Positions 13,443 to 22,292 are shown, counted from the stretch's first letter. The stretch: 39,736 nt of DNA from Dongia mobilis (GCF_945906275.1 NZ_CAMDRA010000012.1:1-39736), one strand, 5' to 3'. Numbers and translations: made by a program. Notes: a model not told the origin generated them from the letters alone.

Positions 13443-14168
13443 ATGAAGTTCGACGTCGTCTATATGATCACCGTGGTGATGCCGCAGCTGATCTGGGCCA
13501 TCCCCTTAACCCTGTTTCTCACCATAACTTCTGGCGTCATCGGCAATCTGCTGGCGGTTCCAGTGGCGCTCGCGCGCCTTTCATTGAACCCGATTCTCTG
13601 GGCACCGGCGCGGCTGTTCATTCTGACCATGCGCGGCACACCACTGCTGGTGCAGCTCTACTTCATCTATTACGGTCTCGGCCAATTGATCCCAGGCTGG
13701 ATGATGCGGGAATTTACCTTCCTGCGCGACGGCATCTGGTATGCGATCTTCGCCTTCAGCATCAACACGGCCGGCTATACGGGCGAGATCCTGCGCGGCG
13801 CCATTCTCGCTGTCCCGCATGGCGAGATCGAGGCAGCGCGCGCCTTCGGCATGAGCCGGTCGCAGGTCTTCTGGCGGGTGACCCTGCCGCGCGCCATCCG
13901 CATCTGCCTGCCGACCATGAGCTCGGAAACGATCCTCCTCCTGAAGGCAACCTCGCTCGCCTCGCTGGTCACCGTCTACGAACTCATGGGTACGGCGACC
14001 ACGATCCGCGTCGACACTTACCGCGTCTATGACACGTTGATTGGCGCAGGCATCGTCTACTTCACGATCGTCTATGGCCTGACGCGAGTCCTCGATTGGC
14101 TGGAGCGCCGGCTCAACAAGGACCGCCTTGCCATGCCCAGCGGGACCAAGGCGGTCGCCCGGGCGTGA
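13443..14168 (+). CDS. polar amino-acid ABC transporter permease (HisM type)
   Basis: A 241-residue membrane partner of the preceding permease. The family marks are MRGTPLLVQLYFIYYGLGQL, the EAA loop EIEAARAFGMSRSQVFWRV and the GYTGEILRGAI run just before it. GGGGAGGACAGG precedes the ATG. Its stop overlaps the next gene by four bases (GTGA), so the DUF2125 gene is in the same transcript. With the binding protein it gives a two-permease importer lacking only its ATP-binding subunit. Confidence 0.9.
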   Translation: MKFDVVYMITVVMPQLIWAIPLTLFLTITSGVIGNLLAVPVALARLSLNPILWAPARLFILTMRGTPLLVQLYFIYYGLGQLIPGWMMREFTFLRDGIWYAIFAFSINTAGYTGEILRGAILAVPHGEIEAARAFGMSRSQVFWRVTLPRAIRICLPTMSSETILLLKATSLASLVTVYELMGTATTIRVDTYRVYDTLIGAGIVYFTIVYGLTRVLDWLERRLNKDRLAMPSGTKAVARA

Positions 14169-15190
14169 AGCGGTCTCTGCTTGCCGGCGGGATCGTCGCG
14201 GCGCTTGTCGGCGCTGCCGGATACGGCGCCTACTGGCATCACGTGGCCGGGCAGCTTGAGGCCGGTATCGCCGATTGGGCGACCCAGCAACGCGCTTTGG
14301 GTCACGAGATCACTTTCGAGAGCGATCCGATCGCTGGCTTTCCCCTGGCCTTTCGCACCGAATTTCGCACCGTCTCGTTGACGGCGCATTCGGCGGACGG
14401 CGCCCTCTCGGTCGCAGGCGACCGGCTGCTGGCCCAGATGCGCCCCTGGAACCTGCGCTGGATCCATGTCGCCAGCGACCAGACTGTCACCGCAACCCTC
14501 ATGGATGGCGGCGTCCAGCGGCAAATGCGGCTGGGGAAGGGCACGCTTGATATCGCCCTCCATGGTGGCGGGCAGCTCAAGACCGTCACCCTGGCGGCTG
14601 TGGGTGTGGATCTCGACGTGCCGGAAGGCGTCATCGCGGCCGAGACCCTGTCGGCGACGATTGAGCTGCCGGCCGACATGCCGGCCGACTACCACCAGCC
14701 ACTGCTCAATTTTGACGTGGCGCTCAGCGCCTTGCGCCTGCCGCCCGGGCAGCGCGTGGTCACCGAGGGCGTGATCGAGCAGGCAGCGGCCACGGGCGCC
14801 GTCATGGGGCCGGTGCCGTTTGCCACCAGCCCGCGCGATGCCCTCTCCGGCTGGGCGCGCGCAGGTGGGATCGTGGAACTGAAAAGCTTCGCCTTCGCCC
14901 AGGCGCCGCTGACCCTGGCCGGTGCCGGCACGCTGTCGCTGGACGAGGCGCTGCAGCCCTTGGGGGCGCTCACCATCCGCGCCCAGGGTCTTGCCGACAC
15001 CGTCGCCCTTCTCGATCGCGACGGGATGATCGACGCCCAGACCGCGAAGACCGCTGGCATGATGGCCAAGGGCCTCGCCAAGCCGGACGAGGCGGGACAT
15101 GATGTGGTGAGTGTCAGCCTCAGCCTGCAGGAAGGCTATCTGTGGCTGGGTCCGGTCAAGCTCGCGACCCTTCCGACGCTGGGCTGGTAG
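14165..15190 (+). CDS. DUF2125 domain-containing envelope protein
   Basis: A 341-residue protein starting with GTG inside the GTGA overlap. Residues 1-25 are a signal or anchor (MKRSLLAGGIVAALVGAAGY when read with Met). The rest, with GFPLAFRTEFRTVSL and long beta-type stretches such as VELKSFAFAQAPLTLAGAGT, fits the DUF2125 family of alphaproteobacteria, which is AsmA/lipid-carrier-like in its beta-rich makeup; function is not established. Coupling to an amino-acid permease gene may be only positional. The transcript ends at the hairpin right after the stop. Confidence 0.82.
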   Translation: MKRSLLAGGIVAALVGAAGYGAYWHHVAGQLEAGIADWATQQRALGHEITFESDPIAGFPLAFRTEFRTVSLTAHSADGALSVAGDRLLAQMRPWNLRWIHVASDQTVTATLMDGGVQRQMRLGKGTLDIALHGGGQLKTVTLAAVGVDLDVPEGVIAAETLSATIELPADMPADYHQPLLNFDVALSALRLPPGQRVVTEGVIEQAAATGAVMGPVPFATSPRDALSGWARAGGIVELKSFAFAQAPLTLAGAGTLSLDEALQPLGALTIRAQGLADTVALLDRDGMIDAQTAKTAGMMAKGLAKPDEAGHDVVSVSLSLQEGYLWLGPVKLATLPTLGW

Positions 15191-15225
15191 AAAAAAGCCC
15201 CGCTCGATTGAGCGGGGCTTTCTGC
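15191..15225. terminator. bidirectional intrinsic terminator
   Basis: AAAGCCCCGCTC (15194-15205) and GAGCGGGGCTTT (15210-15221) form a perfect 12-bp stem around GATT, with an A-run on the left that gives a T-run to the minus strand. It separates the convergent DUF2125 and homospermidine synthase genes and can serve both. Confidence 0.92.
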
Positions 15226-15242
15226 ATCAGCATCAGGCGCTG

Positions 15243-16664
15243 TCAGCGCCGGACGCGGAAGTTCTCGAACTGCCAGGGATCGGTCTGATCGAGGTTCTTT
15301 TCCTTGAACAGCACGTTGCGGTCCTTGAGCGGCGTCCAGTCGGTGAAGCAGCCGACCACGGGGCCAAGATAGGGTCGGCAGATATCGATGATGTAGTCAT
15401 GATCGATCTGTTCCGGCTCCACGACACCCTCATTGGGATGCTCGATGAGCCAGATCGCGCCGGCCAGCACCGGCGAGGCGATCTGCGGCGAGGTGGCGTT
15501 GTATTCCGGCCCCATGACGCGGCGCGCTTCCTCGACCGAGAGCTGAGAGCCATACCAATAGGCGCCGAAATCGCCCATCAGCAGCACGCCCAGTTCGTCG
15601 ATGCCGGTCACGATCTCCTCGCCCAGCAGGCGTGTGTCGTTCTGCATGGTGAAGTTCTTTTCCTGGAACTCACGCACCGAGAGCACGGCATCGTCGCACG
15701 GGTGATAGGCATAATGCACGGTCGGCCGATAGGCGGCCTTGCCCTTTTCCATCACGGTGAAATAGTCGGCAGTGGTGATCGATTCACCATGGGTGATGAG
15801 ATAGGCGATCATCGGCCCGCCATGGGGCGTCCAGGAACGCACCTCGGTGGTGCAGCCCGGCTGCTGCAGGTAGATGGCGGCCTTGCAGCCGACCTTGTGC
15901 TCGACGGCATTCTCCGGCAGGCGCTTCTCATGGGTGCCCCAGCCAAGCTCGGCCGGCTGGCAACCTTCACCGACGAAGCCGGGAATCGACCATGTGTTGC
16001 AGAACTCGCCCGGCATCTTGGGCACATCGGTGACCTGCTGGTCATGCTCGGCGACATGGATCGTCTTGACGCCGCAATCGCGCATGAGCTTGGCCCAGCC
16101 GTCGCGTGACTTCGGGGCCGTGGTGTTCAACCCGCGCATGCGCGCGATGTCGAGCAGGGCCCGCTTGATGAAATGGGTGACAAGGCCCGGATTGGCGCCA
16201 TGCGTGAGCAGGGCCGAGGGGCCGTTCTTGGGGAATTTCTTGGCGGCTTCCAGGGCGCGGTGACGCAGGAAATAATTGGTCCGCTGATCTTCCGGAATGG
16301 CCGTGTTGTCGTAGTAGTTGGCCCAGGGCTCGATGCAGGTGTCTTCATAGAGCACGCCCTGCTTCTGGCACCAGGTGACAAGCGCCAGCGAATCGACCTC
16401 AACCGACAGATTGATCAGGAGATCGCCCTTCGAGAGATGCTTGGCCAGCACCTTGGTGTAATTGCCTTCATGCAAAGGCTCGACGATGTAGGTGACACCC
16501 TTCTCGATGAAGCGCGCGGCGTCTTCGCTATGATCATGACCATCGATCACCGTGACGCGGCTCAAAGGCATGTCAAAATGACGCTCGATCAGCGGCATCG
16601 TGCACCGGCCGACCGAGCCATAACCAATCATTACAATACGGCCCTTATAGGGAAACTTTGCCAT
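15243..16664 (-). CDS. hss: homospermidine synthase
   Basis: A 473-residue enzyme that makes homospermidine from putrescine (or spermidine plus putrescine) in an NAD-dependent aminobutyl transfer; homospermidine is the main triamine of many alphaproteobacteria. The Rossmann motif is RIVMIGYGSVGRCTMPLIE at the N-terminus; NLSVEVDSLALVTWCQKQGV, EDTCIEPWANYY and LLTHGANPGLVTHF are highly typical. Length is full. Of two adjacent ATGs (16667, 16664) the second is better spaced from GAGGT. It is downstream of the aromatic amino-acid cluster on the same strand after a gap of about 200 bases. Confidence 0.95.
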   Translation of the reverse strand: MAKFPYKGRIVMIGYGSVGRCTMPLIERHFDMPLSRVTVIDGHDHSEDAARFIEKGVTYIVEPLHEGNYTKVLAKHLSKGDLLINLSVEVDSLALVTWCQKQGVLYEDTCIEPWANYYDNTAIPEDQRTNYFLRHRALEAAKKFPKNGPSALLTHGANPGLVTHFIKRALLDIARMRGLNTTAPKSRDGWAKLMRDCGVKTIHVAEHDQQVTDVPKMPGEFCNTWSIPGFVGEGCQPAELGWGTHEKRLPENAVEHKVGCKAAIYLQQPGCTTEVRSWTPHGGPMIAYLITHGESITTADYFTVMEKGKAAYRPTVHYAYHPCDDAVLSVREFQEKNFTMQNDTRLLGEEIVTGIDELGVLLMGDFGAYWYGSQLSVEEARRVMGPEYNATSPQIASPVLAGAIWLIEHPNEGVVEPEQIDHDYIIDICRPYLGPVVGCFTDWTPLKDRNVLFKEKNLDQTDPWQFENFRVRR

Positions 16665-16865
16665 CATCTACCTCATGTCCAGAAAAGCGGTCAGTATGCT
16701 GCAGGATCTGCGCAGCCAGCTTTGCTCTGACGAGCGCCGCAAACGCGGGATTGTCGACCGAAAAGCCCAGAACCTCGGCGCTTAAGGGAAATCCCTCCGA
16801 CTCGCAAGTGAATTTTGTCCGGCGGCCGGAATCGACGGAAATTCGACTGGAATCGGGCGTTAATT

Positions 16866-17165
16866 CTACGATTTATGCAGGCGGTCGAACTCGCCCAGTT
16901 CATAGGCGATCGAGCGCTCGACAAGGTCACGGTAGATGGGCTCGATGAAGGCCGGATCCATGCCGCCAGCAACGGCGGTGGCGCGCACCTTGGCGATCAC
17001 ATCCTCGATGCGGGGCTCGTCGCGCACGGCCTCTCTGCTCGCCTTGATGCGCGCCGCCTCGCCGATGAAATGCAGCCGGTCGGCGAGCAGCGTCACGATC
17101 TCGCGGTCGAGCGCGTCGATCGCCTGGCGCACCTCAATCATGTCCTGGCAGGTCTTGCGGCGCAT
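16866..17165 (-). CDS. aroQ: chorismate mutase, AroQ type
   Basis: A 99-residue stand-alone AroQ-type chorismate mutase, converting chorismate to prephenate. The family helix pattern is seen: MIEVRQAIDALDREIVTLLA with the first arginine, ADRLHFIGEAARIKAS with the RxxxxxxVAxxK-like motif, RIEDVIAKVRATA, and FIEPIYRDLVERSIAYE. Start is ATG 17165 or GTG 17171, the latter overlapping the tyrA stop as GTGA. Position after tyrA places it in tyrosine synthesis. A second chorismate mutase domain is encoded at the head of the same cluster. Confidence 0.88.
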   Translation of the reverse strand: MRRKTCQDMIEVRQAIDALDREIVTLLADRLHFIGEAARIKASREAVRDEPRIEDVIAKVRATAVAGGMDPAFIEPIYRDLVERSIAYELGEFDRLHKS

Positions 17166-17167
17166 CT

Positions 17168-18052
17168 TCACGCCTGCTTGGCGTCGATGATGGCGCGGCG
17201 GACGGCGCGGGTGCGGCTGAAGGTCTCGAACAGCTTGTCGCCCTCGCCCCAGCGGATCGCGCGCTGCATGGCGGTGAGATCCTCGGTGAAGCGGCCGAGG
17301 ATTTCCAGCACCGCCTCGCGGTTGTTGAGGAAAATATCGCGCCACATGGTGGGATCCGACGCAGCAATACGCGTGAAGTCGCGGAAGCCCGTGGCGGAGA
17401 ACTTGATGACTTCCGACTGGGTCGAGGTTTCGAGCTGCGTTGCCGTGTCGACGATCGTGTAGGCGATGAGGTGCGGCAAATGCGAGGTGATGGCCAGGAC
17501 CTGATCGTGATGGCTGGGCTCCATCACCTCGACCATCGAGCCCACGGCGGACCAGAGTGCCTTGAGCCTTTCGGTCGCTGCCGGATCGGTGCCGGGAACA
17601 GGTGTCACGATCGCCCAGCGGCCCTTGAAGAGCTCGGCAAAGCCGGCGCGGGGGCCGGAATGCTCGGTACCGGCGAGCGGGTGGCCGGGGACGAAATGGA
17701 CGCCCTCCGGCACATGGGGCCCGAGATCGCGGATGACCGCCTGCTTGACCGAACCGACATCGGTGAGGATGGCGCCCTTCTTCAAATGTGGCGCCAAGGC
17801 TGGTCCGAGATCCGCATAGGCGCCGATCGGCGTCGCGATGATGACGAGGTCGGCGTTGGTGACGGCGCCGGCCAGCGTCTCGGAGACCTGGCCGAGTTTC
17901 AGTTCCGCGGCAGCGGCACGCGCTTCGACGCTGGCGTCGAAAATCACGATGTCGCCGGCGAGGCCGTGTTGGGCGATGGCGCGCGCCAGCGACGAGCCGA
18001 TGAGGCCGATGCCGATGAGGGCGACGCGGCCAAAAAGAGGTTCACTGGTCAT
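17168..18052 (-). CDS. tyrC: prephenate/arogenate dehydrogenase
   Basis: A 294-residue NAD(P)-dependent dehydrogenase of tyrosine synthesis (TyrA superfamily; oxidative decarboxylation of prephenate or arogenate). The dinucleotide motif is VALIGIGLIGSSLARAI; catalytic and binding marks are TDVGSVKQAV, HFVPGHPLAGTEHSGP with its histidine pair, and SHLPHLIAYTIVDTA. It starts inside the hisC stop (ATGA overlap), so translation is coupled. Symbol tyrC is used for the arogenate-preferring form; tyrA would serve equally, because specificity is not readable. Confidence 0.92.
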   Translation of the reverse strand: MTSEPLFGRVALIGIGLIGSSLARAIAQHGLAGDIVIFDASVEARAAAAELKLGQVSETLAGAVTNADLVIIATPIGAYADLGPALAPHLKKGAILTDVGSVKQAVIRDLGPHVPEGVHFVPGHPLAGTEHSGPRAGFAELFKGRWAIVTPVPGTDPAATERLKALWSAVGSMVEVMEPSHHDQVLAITSHLPHLIAYTIVDTATQLETSTQSEVIKFSATGFRDFTRIAASDPTMWRDIFLNNREAVLEILGRFTEDLTAMQRAIRWGEGDKLFETFSRTRAVRRAIIDAKQA

Positions 18053-19149
18053 TGTGTGGCCGCACCCTGGACAAAGTCGTTGAGCGCCGTGGCACAGGCC
18101 TTCACGGCCGCTTCCTCGGCGATGGTGATGCGCAGGCAATCGGGCAGGCCATAGGCGCCCATCTTGCGCACCAGGATCCGGCGCGACTTCAAGAACTTCT
18201 CGGCCGCATCGGCATTGAGCTTGGGATCGGTCGGAAAGCGCACCAGCAGGAAATTGCCGACGGATGGATAGGGATGGAGCCCGATGCGCTTCACCTCGCT
18301 CACGAACCAGGGCAGCCAGTAATCATTATGCGCCTTGGAGCGCTTGACATGGTCGCTGTCGGCCAATCCCGCGATGCCGGCGATCTGGGCGGGGGCCGCC
18401 ACGTTGAACACGCCGCGGATGCGGTTGAGCACGTCCATGACACTATTGGGTCCATAGGCCCAGCCAAGGCGCAGCGCCGCCAGCCCATAGATCTTGGAGA
18501 AGGTGCGCGACATGATGACATTGTCATGTTGCTTCACCAGTTCGGCGCCGTCCGTGTAATCAGGCTTGTCGACATATTCGGCATAGGCCGCGTCGATGAC
18601 GAGGAGCACGTTGTCCGGCAAGCCGTCGCGCAGGCGCTTCATCTCCGAAGCCGGGATATAGCTTCCCGTGGGATTGTTCGGGTTGGCGACGAAGCAGATC
18701 TTCGTCTTCGGCGTCACCGCAGCGAGCAGCGCATCGACATCGGTGGTGAGGTCCTTCTCCGGCGCCGTTACGGGTGTGGCACCGACCGACTGCGCGGCTA
18801 TGGGATAGATGAGGAAGCCGTGGCGCGAATAGAGCACCTCGTCGCCGGGACCGGCATAGGCGCGGGTGATCAGCACCAGAATATCGTCGGAGCCGGTGCC
18901 GCAGATGATCTCCTCCGCCTTGCCGCCCACTTCCTGCGCGAGCGCGCTGCGCAGCGCATGGCAGCCGCCATCGGGATAGCGATGGAGCTCAGCAGCACCC
19001 TTGGCATAGGCATCCATGGCAAGGCGGCTGGCGCCCAAGGCACTTTCATTGGACGACATCTTGTAGATCGGACCCGAACCCGGCAGGTCATGCTCCCCCG
19101 GCACATAGGCGGCGATGTCGAGGATTCCGGGACGAACGGTAAGTGTCAT
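18049..19149 (-). CDS. hisC: histidinol-phosphate/aromatic aminotransferase HisC
   Basis: A 366-residue fold-type I aminotransferase. NPNNPTG (156-162), DAAYAEYV and the PLP lysine K219 in SRTFSKIYGLAALRLGW mark it as HisC-like. Standing between a chorismate mutase gene and tyrC, it more likely serves transamination of prephenate or aromatic keto acids, as known for hisC paralogues in such clusters; a histidine role remains possible. GGGAGC precedes the ATG by five bases. Confidence 0.92.
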   Translation of the reverse strand: MTLTVRPGILDIAAYVPGEHDLPGSGPIYKMSSNESALGASRLAMDAYAKGAAELHRYPDGGCHALRSALAQEVGGKAEEIICGTGSDDILVLITRAYAGPGDEVLYSRHGFLIYPIAAQSVGATPVTAPEKDLTTDVDALLAAVTPKTKICFVANPNNPTGSYIPASEMKRLRDGLPDNVLLVIDAAYAEYVDKPDYTDGAELVKQHDNVIMSRTFSKIYGLAALRLGWAYGPNSVMDVLNRIRGVFNVAAPAQIAGIAGLADSDHVKRSKAHNDYWLPWFVSEVKRIGLHPYPSVGNFLLVRFPTDPKLNADAAEKFLKSRRILVRKMGAYGLPDCLRITIAEEAAVKACATALNDFVQGAATQ

Positions 19150-19205
19150 TTTTTGCTCCCAGGCGACCGGCGCCTGTTTTCAGTGGCCAGATTAATGGCC
19201 GGGAT

Positions 19206-20120
19206 CTAGTGGCCGGTGGGCTCGTCGGTGAGCTCGGCCTTGGTCAGGGGCTCGGCATAGGAGCCGATCGTGTGCAGCCGCGCATCCTTGCCAAGACCAC
19301 TGGCGACCAGGGTCAGGCGCGGATCGTTCTCGGCCACATAGCCCGCAACCTCGATGAGGTTGAGGTCCGGGCCCAACTGGTCGCGGCCGCCATGGATGAA
19401 GCTGGTCTCAAGCCCGACGCCGGCCAGGGCCTGGCGCAGGGTCGAGCGGCTGACCGGTTCCGGCGCATCGAGCACGATCAGAGAATGGTCGCGGTCCGTG
19501 GGTTCAGTCGGCGTGCGGCCGACCACCAGGGCCTGGAGGTCCGGGTTGCGCTGGTTGCCGGGATCGCCGAAGGGCAGGCGGCCGATGACGTTGGGCAATT
19601 GTGCCGAGCCCATCAGACGGCGCCACCAGGGATCGACATCGTCCTCGCGCGGGAAGGGCAGGACCGCGACCGTGGCCGAGCCGTCCATCACGGCGGAAAG
19701 GGCGCGGTCGACGCGGCTGAAGGTCAGGATCTTGACCCGGCTGCCATAGTGGTCGCGGGCGAGGTCCCAGTAACCGGGATGCGCCTGGGGGGCATAGACA
19801 GCAACGGCAAAGGGTCCTTCGACCTGGAGGAGGGCGGAGATCATCTCGCGCCACATGCGCACGATCACGGCCTTGGGCAGCTTGCCCCTATGGCGCGCGA
19901 TGAGGCGGCGCAGGATCTTGGCCTCGCGGGCCGGGCGGATGAATTTTGACCCTTCGGCGGGTGAATCGCCGCTGACAGGCTGGCGGGCGGCCTTGGCAGC
20001 CCCCACCGCCACGGCCAGTTCCGTGCGTTGCATGAGCAGATCGTGCAGCTGGTCGTCGATCGCATCGATCTTGTGCCGCAGCTGGACTAGCTCATCCCCG
20101 ATGCCATCCGACCCCTGCAT
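19206..20120 (-). CDS. chorismate mutase fused to a degenerate prephenate-dehydratase-like region
   Basis: A 304-residue protein. Residues about 1-90 are an AroQ chorismate mutase (DELVQLRHKIDAIDDQLHDL, LLMQRTELAVAVGAAK, RPAREAKILRRLIARHRG, VIVRMWREMISALLQVEG). Residues about 100-295 resemble a prephenate dehydratase plus ACT layout (ALVVGRT, then DHSLIVLDAPEPVSRSTLRQ), but the dehydratase Thr-Arg-Phe motif is not there, so dehydratase activity is doubtful. The ATG at 20120 has AGGGGA ahead; the frame is open 14 codons further. It leads the hisC-tyrC-aroQ cluster, 56 bases before hisC. Confidence 0.8.
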   Translation of the reverse strand: MQGSDGIGDELVQLRHKIDAIDDQLHDLLMQRTELAVAVGAAKAARQPVSGDSPAEGSKFIRPAREAKILRRLIARHRGKLPKAVIVRMWREMISALLQVEGPFAVAVYAPQAHPGYWDLARDHYGSRVKILTFSRVDRALSAVMDGSATVAVLPFPREDDVDPWWRRLMGSAQLPNVIGRLPFGDPGNQRNPDLQALVVGRTPTEPTDRDHSLIVLDAPEPVSRSTLRQALAGVGLETSFIHGGRDQLGPDLNLIEVAGYVAENDPRLTLVASGLGKDARLHTIGSYAEPLTKAELTDEPTGH

Positions 20121-20165
20121 GTCCCCTAAACCACTTCCAAGAGCTGAAAACGGCCTTGCCAACGG

Positions 20166-20318
20166 TCATCCTGACAGGGCCCGGCCGCGGCCAAGTGATA
20201 GCCGCCAAGCGCCCGAAAAGCAAAGAAAACCTTGGAAGAAGCCATCGACAGGGCGACCTGTGCCTGGTTTCCAGGCCCTGAGCCTGGTGGTCCGGACAGG
20301 GTTCGATTTGCCGACCAT
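20166..20318 (-). CDS. possible phenylalanine-rich leader peptide
   Basis: A 50-codon frame between metA and the chorismate mutase gene, with GGGA eight bases before its ATG. Residues 26-36 read GFFQGFLCFSG, four phenylalanines in eight positions, the kind of codon cluster used by attenuation leaders of aromatic genes. It ends 45 bases before the next start. No convincing alternative terminator/antiterminator pair was found by eye, so this is a weak call. Confidence 0.2.
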   Translation of the reverse strand: MVGKSNPVRTTRLRAWKPGTGRPVDGFFQGFLCFSGAWRLSLGRGRALSG

Positions 20319-20377
20319 GGTTCATTCCCAGGCTTGCCCCGCGACCGACCGGGGGGGTGCCGCCGCACCTGTGGACC

Positions 20378-21295
20378 CTATTGGCCGACCTTCTCGATCT
20401 CGAATGGTGTCGTCTGATAGATCTCGTTGATCCAGTTCGAGAAGAAGATATGCGCGTGCGGGCGCCAGCGGTTCAGCGGCGCCCGTGCTGGATCGTCGTT
20501 CGGGAAATAGTCGTGCGGTAGCTTGATGGGGACATTGGCCGCGACATCGCGCGCATACTCGTCGCCCAGCGACGTCGCGTCATATTCCATGTGATCGAGC
20601 ACATGGAGACGGCGCGTGCCGCGGCTCTGGGCGATGCAGACACCTTTCTCGTCGGAATAGGCCAGCATTTCGACATCCGGGCACGCCGCCACATCGGCGG
20701 TTCTGATTTCGGCCCAGCGCGAGATTGGTATCACGAAATCATCCGAGAAGCCGATCAGGTAGGGCGACGACGGCTTCATGATTTTCTGGCGGTAGACGCC
20801 GAACGCCTTTTCCGGCAGCTGATGCTTCGGCACGCCATGAAAATGGTAAAGTGCCGCCATGGCGCCCCAGCAGACATTGATCGTCGAATGCGCGTTGGTC
20901 GTGGTCCAGTTGAAGATATGCTGCATCTCCGGCCAATAGGTCACGTCTTCGTAGGGGATCGTCTCCACCGGCGTGCCGGTGATGATGAAGCCGTCGAATT
21001 TGCGATGCCGCGCATTCTCCCAGGTCTGATAGAACGTGCGCAGATGGTCCTCCGCCGTGTTCTTGGCGGCATGGTTGCCAATGCGGATCAGGGAGAGATC
21101 GATCTGCAGGGGAGTGGCGCCGAGCAGGCGCGCGATCTGCAACTCGGTCTTGATCTTGTTCGGCATGAGATTGAGCAGGCCGATCTGCAGCGGGCGGATG
21201 TCCTGGCGGATCGCCGCTGTCTCGGTCATCACGCGCACGCCCTCGTTCTGGAGGGCCTGGAAGGCGGGGAGCTTGTCGGCAATCTTGATCGGCAT
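20378..21295 (-). CDS. metA: homoserine O-acyltransferase MetA, probably acetyl-CoA dependent
   Basis: A 305-residue enzyme of methionine synthesis that acylates homoserine. The catalytic cysteine is C142 in NVCWGAMAA, with H235 and E237 in HMEYD. Position 111, known to set the acyl donor in this family, is glutamate ([12 protein letters not shown]), the form tied to acetyl-CoA; glycine there goes with succinyl-CoA. So homoserine O-acetyltransferase (MetAA) is the better call than succinyltransferase. A SAM-II riboswitch lies about 80 bases upstream, consistent with repression by S-adenosylmethionine. GGGTGA precedes the ATG. Confidence 0.94.
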   Translation of the reverse strand: MPIKIADKLPAFQALQNEGVRVMTETAAIRQDIRPLQIGLLNLMPNKIKTELQIARLLGATPLQIDLSLIRIGNHAAKNTAEDHLRTFYQTWENARHRKFDGFIITGTPVETIPYEDVTYWPEMQHIFNWTTTNAHSTINVCWGAMAALYHFHGVPKHQLPEKAFGVYRQKIMKPSSPYLIGFSDDFVIPISRWAEIRTADVAACPDVEMLAYSDEKGVCIAQSRGTRRLHVLDHMEYDATSLGDEYARDVAANVPIKLPHDYFPNDDPARAPLNRWRPHAHIFFSNWINEIYQTTPFEIEKVGQ

Positions 21296-21374
21296 ATACG
21301 GTCACCCAAAAGTCGGCAAATGGCTCGCTCTGGGGTCCGCAGCCTTGAGATTCCACTCTTGAGAATCCCTGGCG

Positions 21375-21429
21375 GCCCTTTAGCGAGTTCTTTTACGTGG
21401 CTGCAAGCCGGCCGGCCAAATCACCACGG
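21375..21429 (-). promoter_or_regulatory. SAM-II riboswitch (metA motif)
   Basis: Read on the minus strand from 21429, the stem arm CGTGG, TGATTTGGCC, CTTGCAG, the closing arm CCACG, TAAAAGAACTC and GCTAAAGGG come in the order of the SAM-II aptamer, whose conserved TGATTT, TTGCA, CACG-TAAA and GCTAAA blocks are all present. SAM-II is typical of alphaproteobacterial metA and metX leaders; bound S-adenosylmethionine forms a pseudoknot that lowers expression. A GATTC/GAATC hairpin lies between it and the metA start. Confidence 0.93.
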
Positions 21430-21654
21430 AATGCTTCTATTTAACCGAACGGGCACCCAAGCTACAATACCATTCATCATGCGTTGATGGCCGCCCAGGG
21501 CGGCGGTTCAAGCACGTCGTAGGGCATTTTGCCGCATAATGCGGGCGAATTTGCCCCTCCGCGTCATGGTCCGCCGTCGGCGAATGCCGACAATTGTCGG
21601 CTGTGGCGAAGGATGATGGCTAGGGCTTTACCGTAGCGTGGAAGGGACCCCCTC

Positions 21655-22284
21655 ATGACCGAAACCTATGCCGTTCTGGCGATCATGCTGGCGATCCTGA
21701 TCGGGGCCATCAGTCCAGGTCCCAGTTTCCTGCTGGTGGCGCGCATCTCGCTCTCGCAATCGCGTGCGCATGGCCTCGCATCGGCGCTGGGCATGGGGGT
21801 GGGAGGCATGATCCTCGCGACACTCGCCGTCATTGGCCTCCAGGCGCTGTTCATGCAGGTCGACTGGCTCTACATGGCCTTCAAGATCGGCGGCGGCGCC
21901 TATCTCGTCTATTTGGGCTTTTTGCTGTGGCGCGGCGCCAAACAACCCTTGCAGGCCACGGCGGCAGACCCATCGCGCAGCGGCGTGTTCCGCACCTTCC
22001 TGCTGGCGCTCGCGACACAGCTCAGCAACCCCAAGACCGTGATCTTCTACAGCAGTGTCTTTGCGGCCCTCCTGCCGGCAGCACCCTCGACCGGTACGAT
22101 GATCCTGCTGCCCGCGCTGCTGTTTCTGGTGGAAGGCGGCTGGTACGCTGCGGTAGCGCTCGCCTTCTCGACGTCGAAACCGCGCGCGGCCTATATCAGC
22201 GCCAAAGGCTGGATCGACCGTATCGCCGGCGCCGTGATGGCGGGTCTGGGCCTGCGGCTCATTTTCGCGTCGGGAAAGGTTTGA
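21655..22284 (+). CDS. LysE/RhtB family amino-acid exporter
   Basis: A 209-residue membrane protein with six hydrophobic segments, the LysE-type start LAILIGAISPGPSFLLVAR, the G-rich second helix and the conserved ATQLSNPKTVIFYSSVF. The family exports amino acids such as lysine, threonine or homoserine lactone derivatives; substrate unknown. It is divergent from metA and convergent with the glutamate dehydrogenase gene. AAGGGA lies nine bases before the ATG. Confidence 0.9.
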   Translation: MTETYAVLAIMLAILIGAISPGPSFLLVARISLSQSRAHGLASALGMGVGGMILATLAVIGLQALFMQVDWLYMAFKIGGGAYLVYLGFLLWRGAKQPLQATAADPSRSGVFRTFLLALATQLSNPKTVIFYSSVFAALLPAAPSTGTMILLPALLFLVEGGWYAAVALAFSTSKPRAAYISAKGWIDRIAGAVMAGLGLRLIFASGKV

Positions 22285-22292
22285 ACTCAATC

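Noticed and set aside
16677-16787. 36-codon + strand frame in the gap before homospermidine synthase
   Set aside because: No ribosome site or promoter and it opposes the operon direction.
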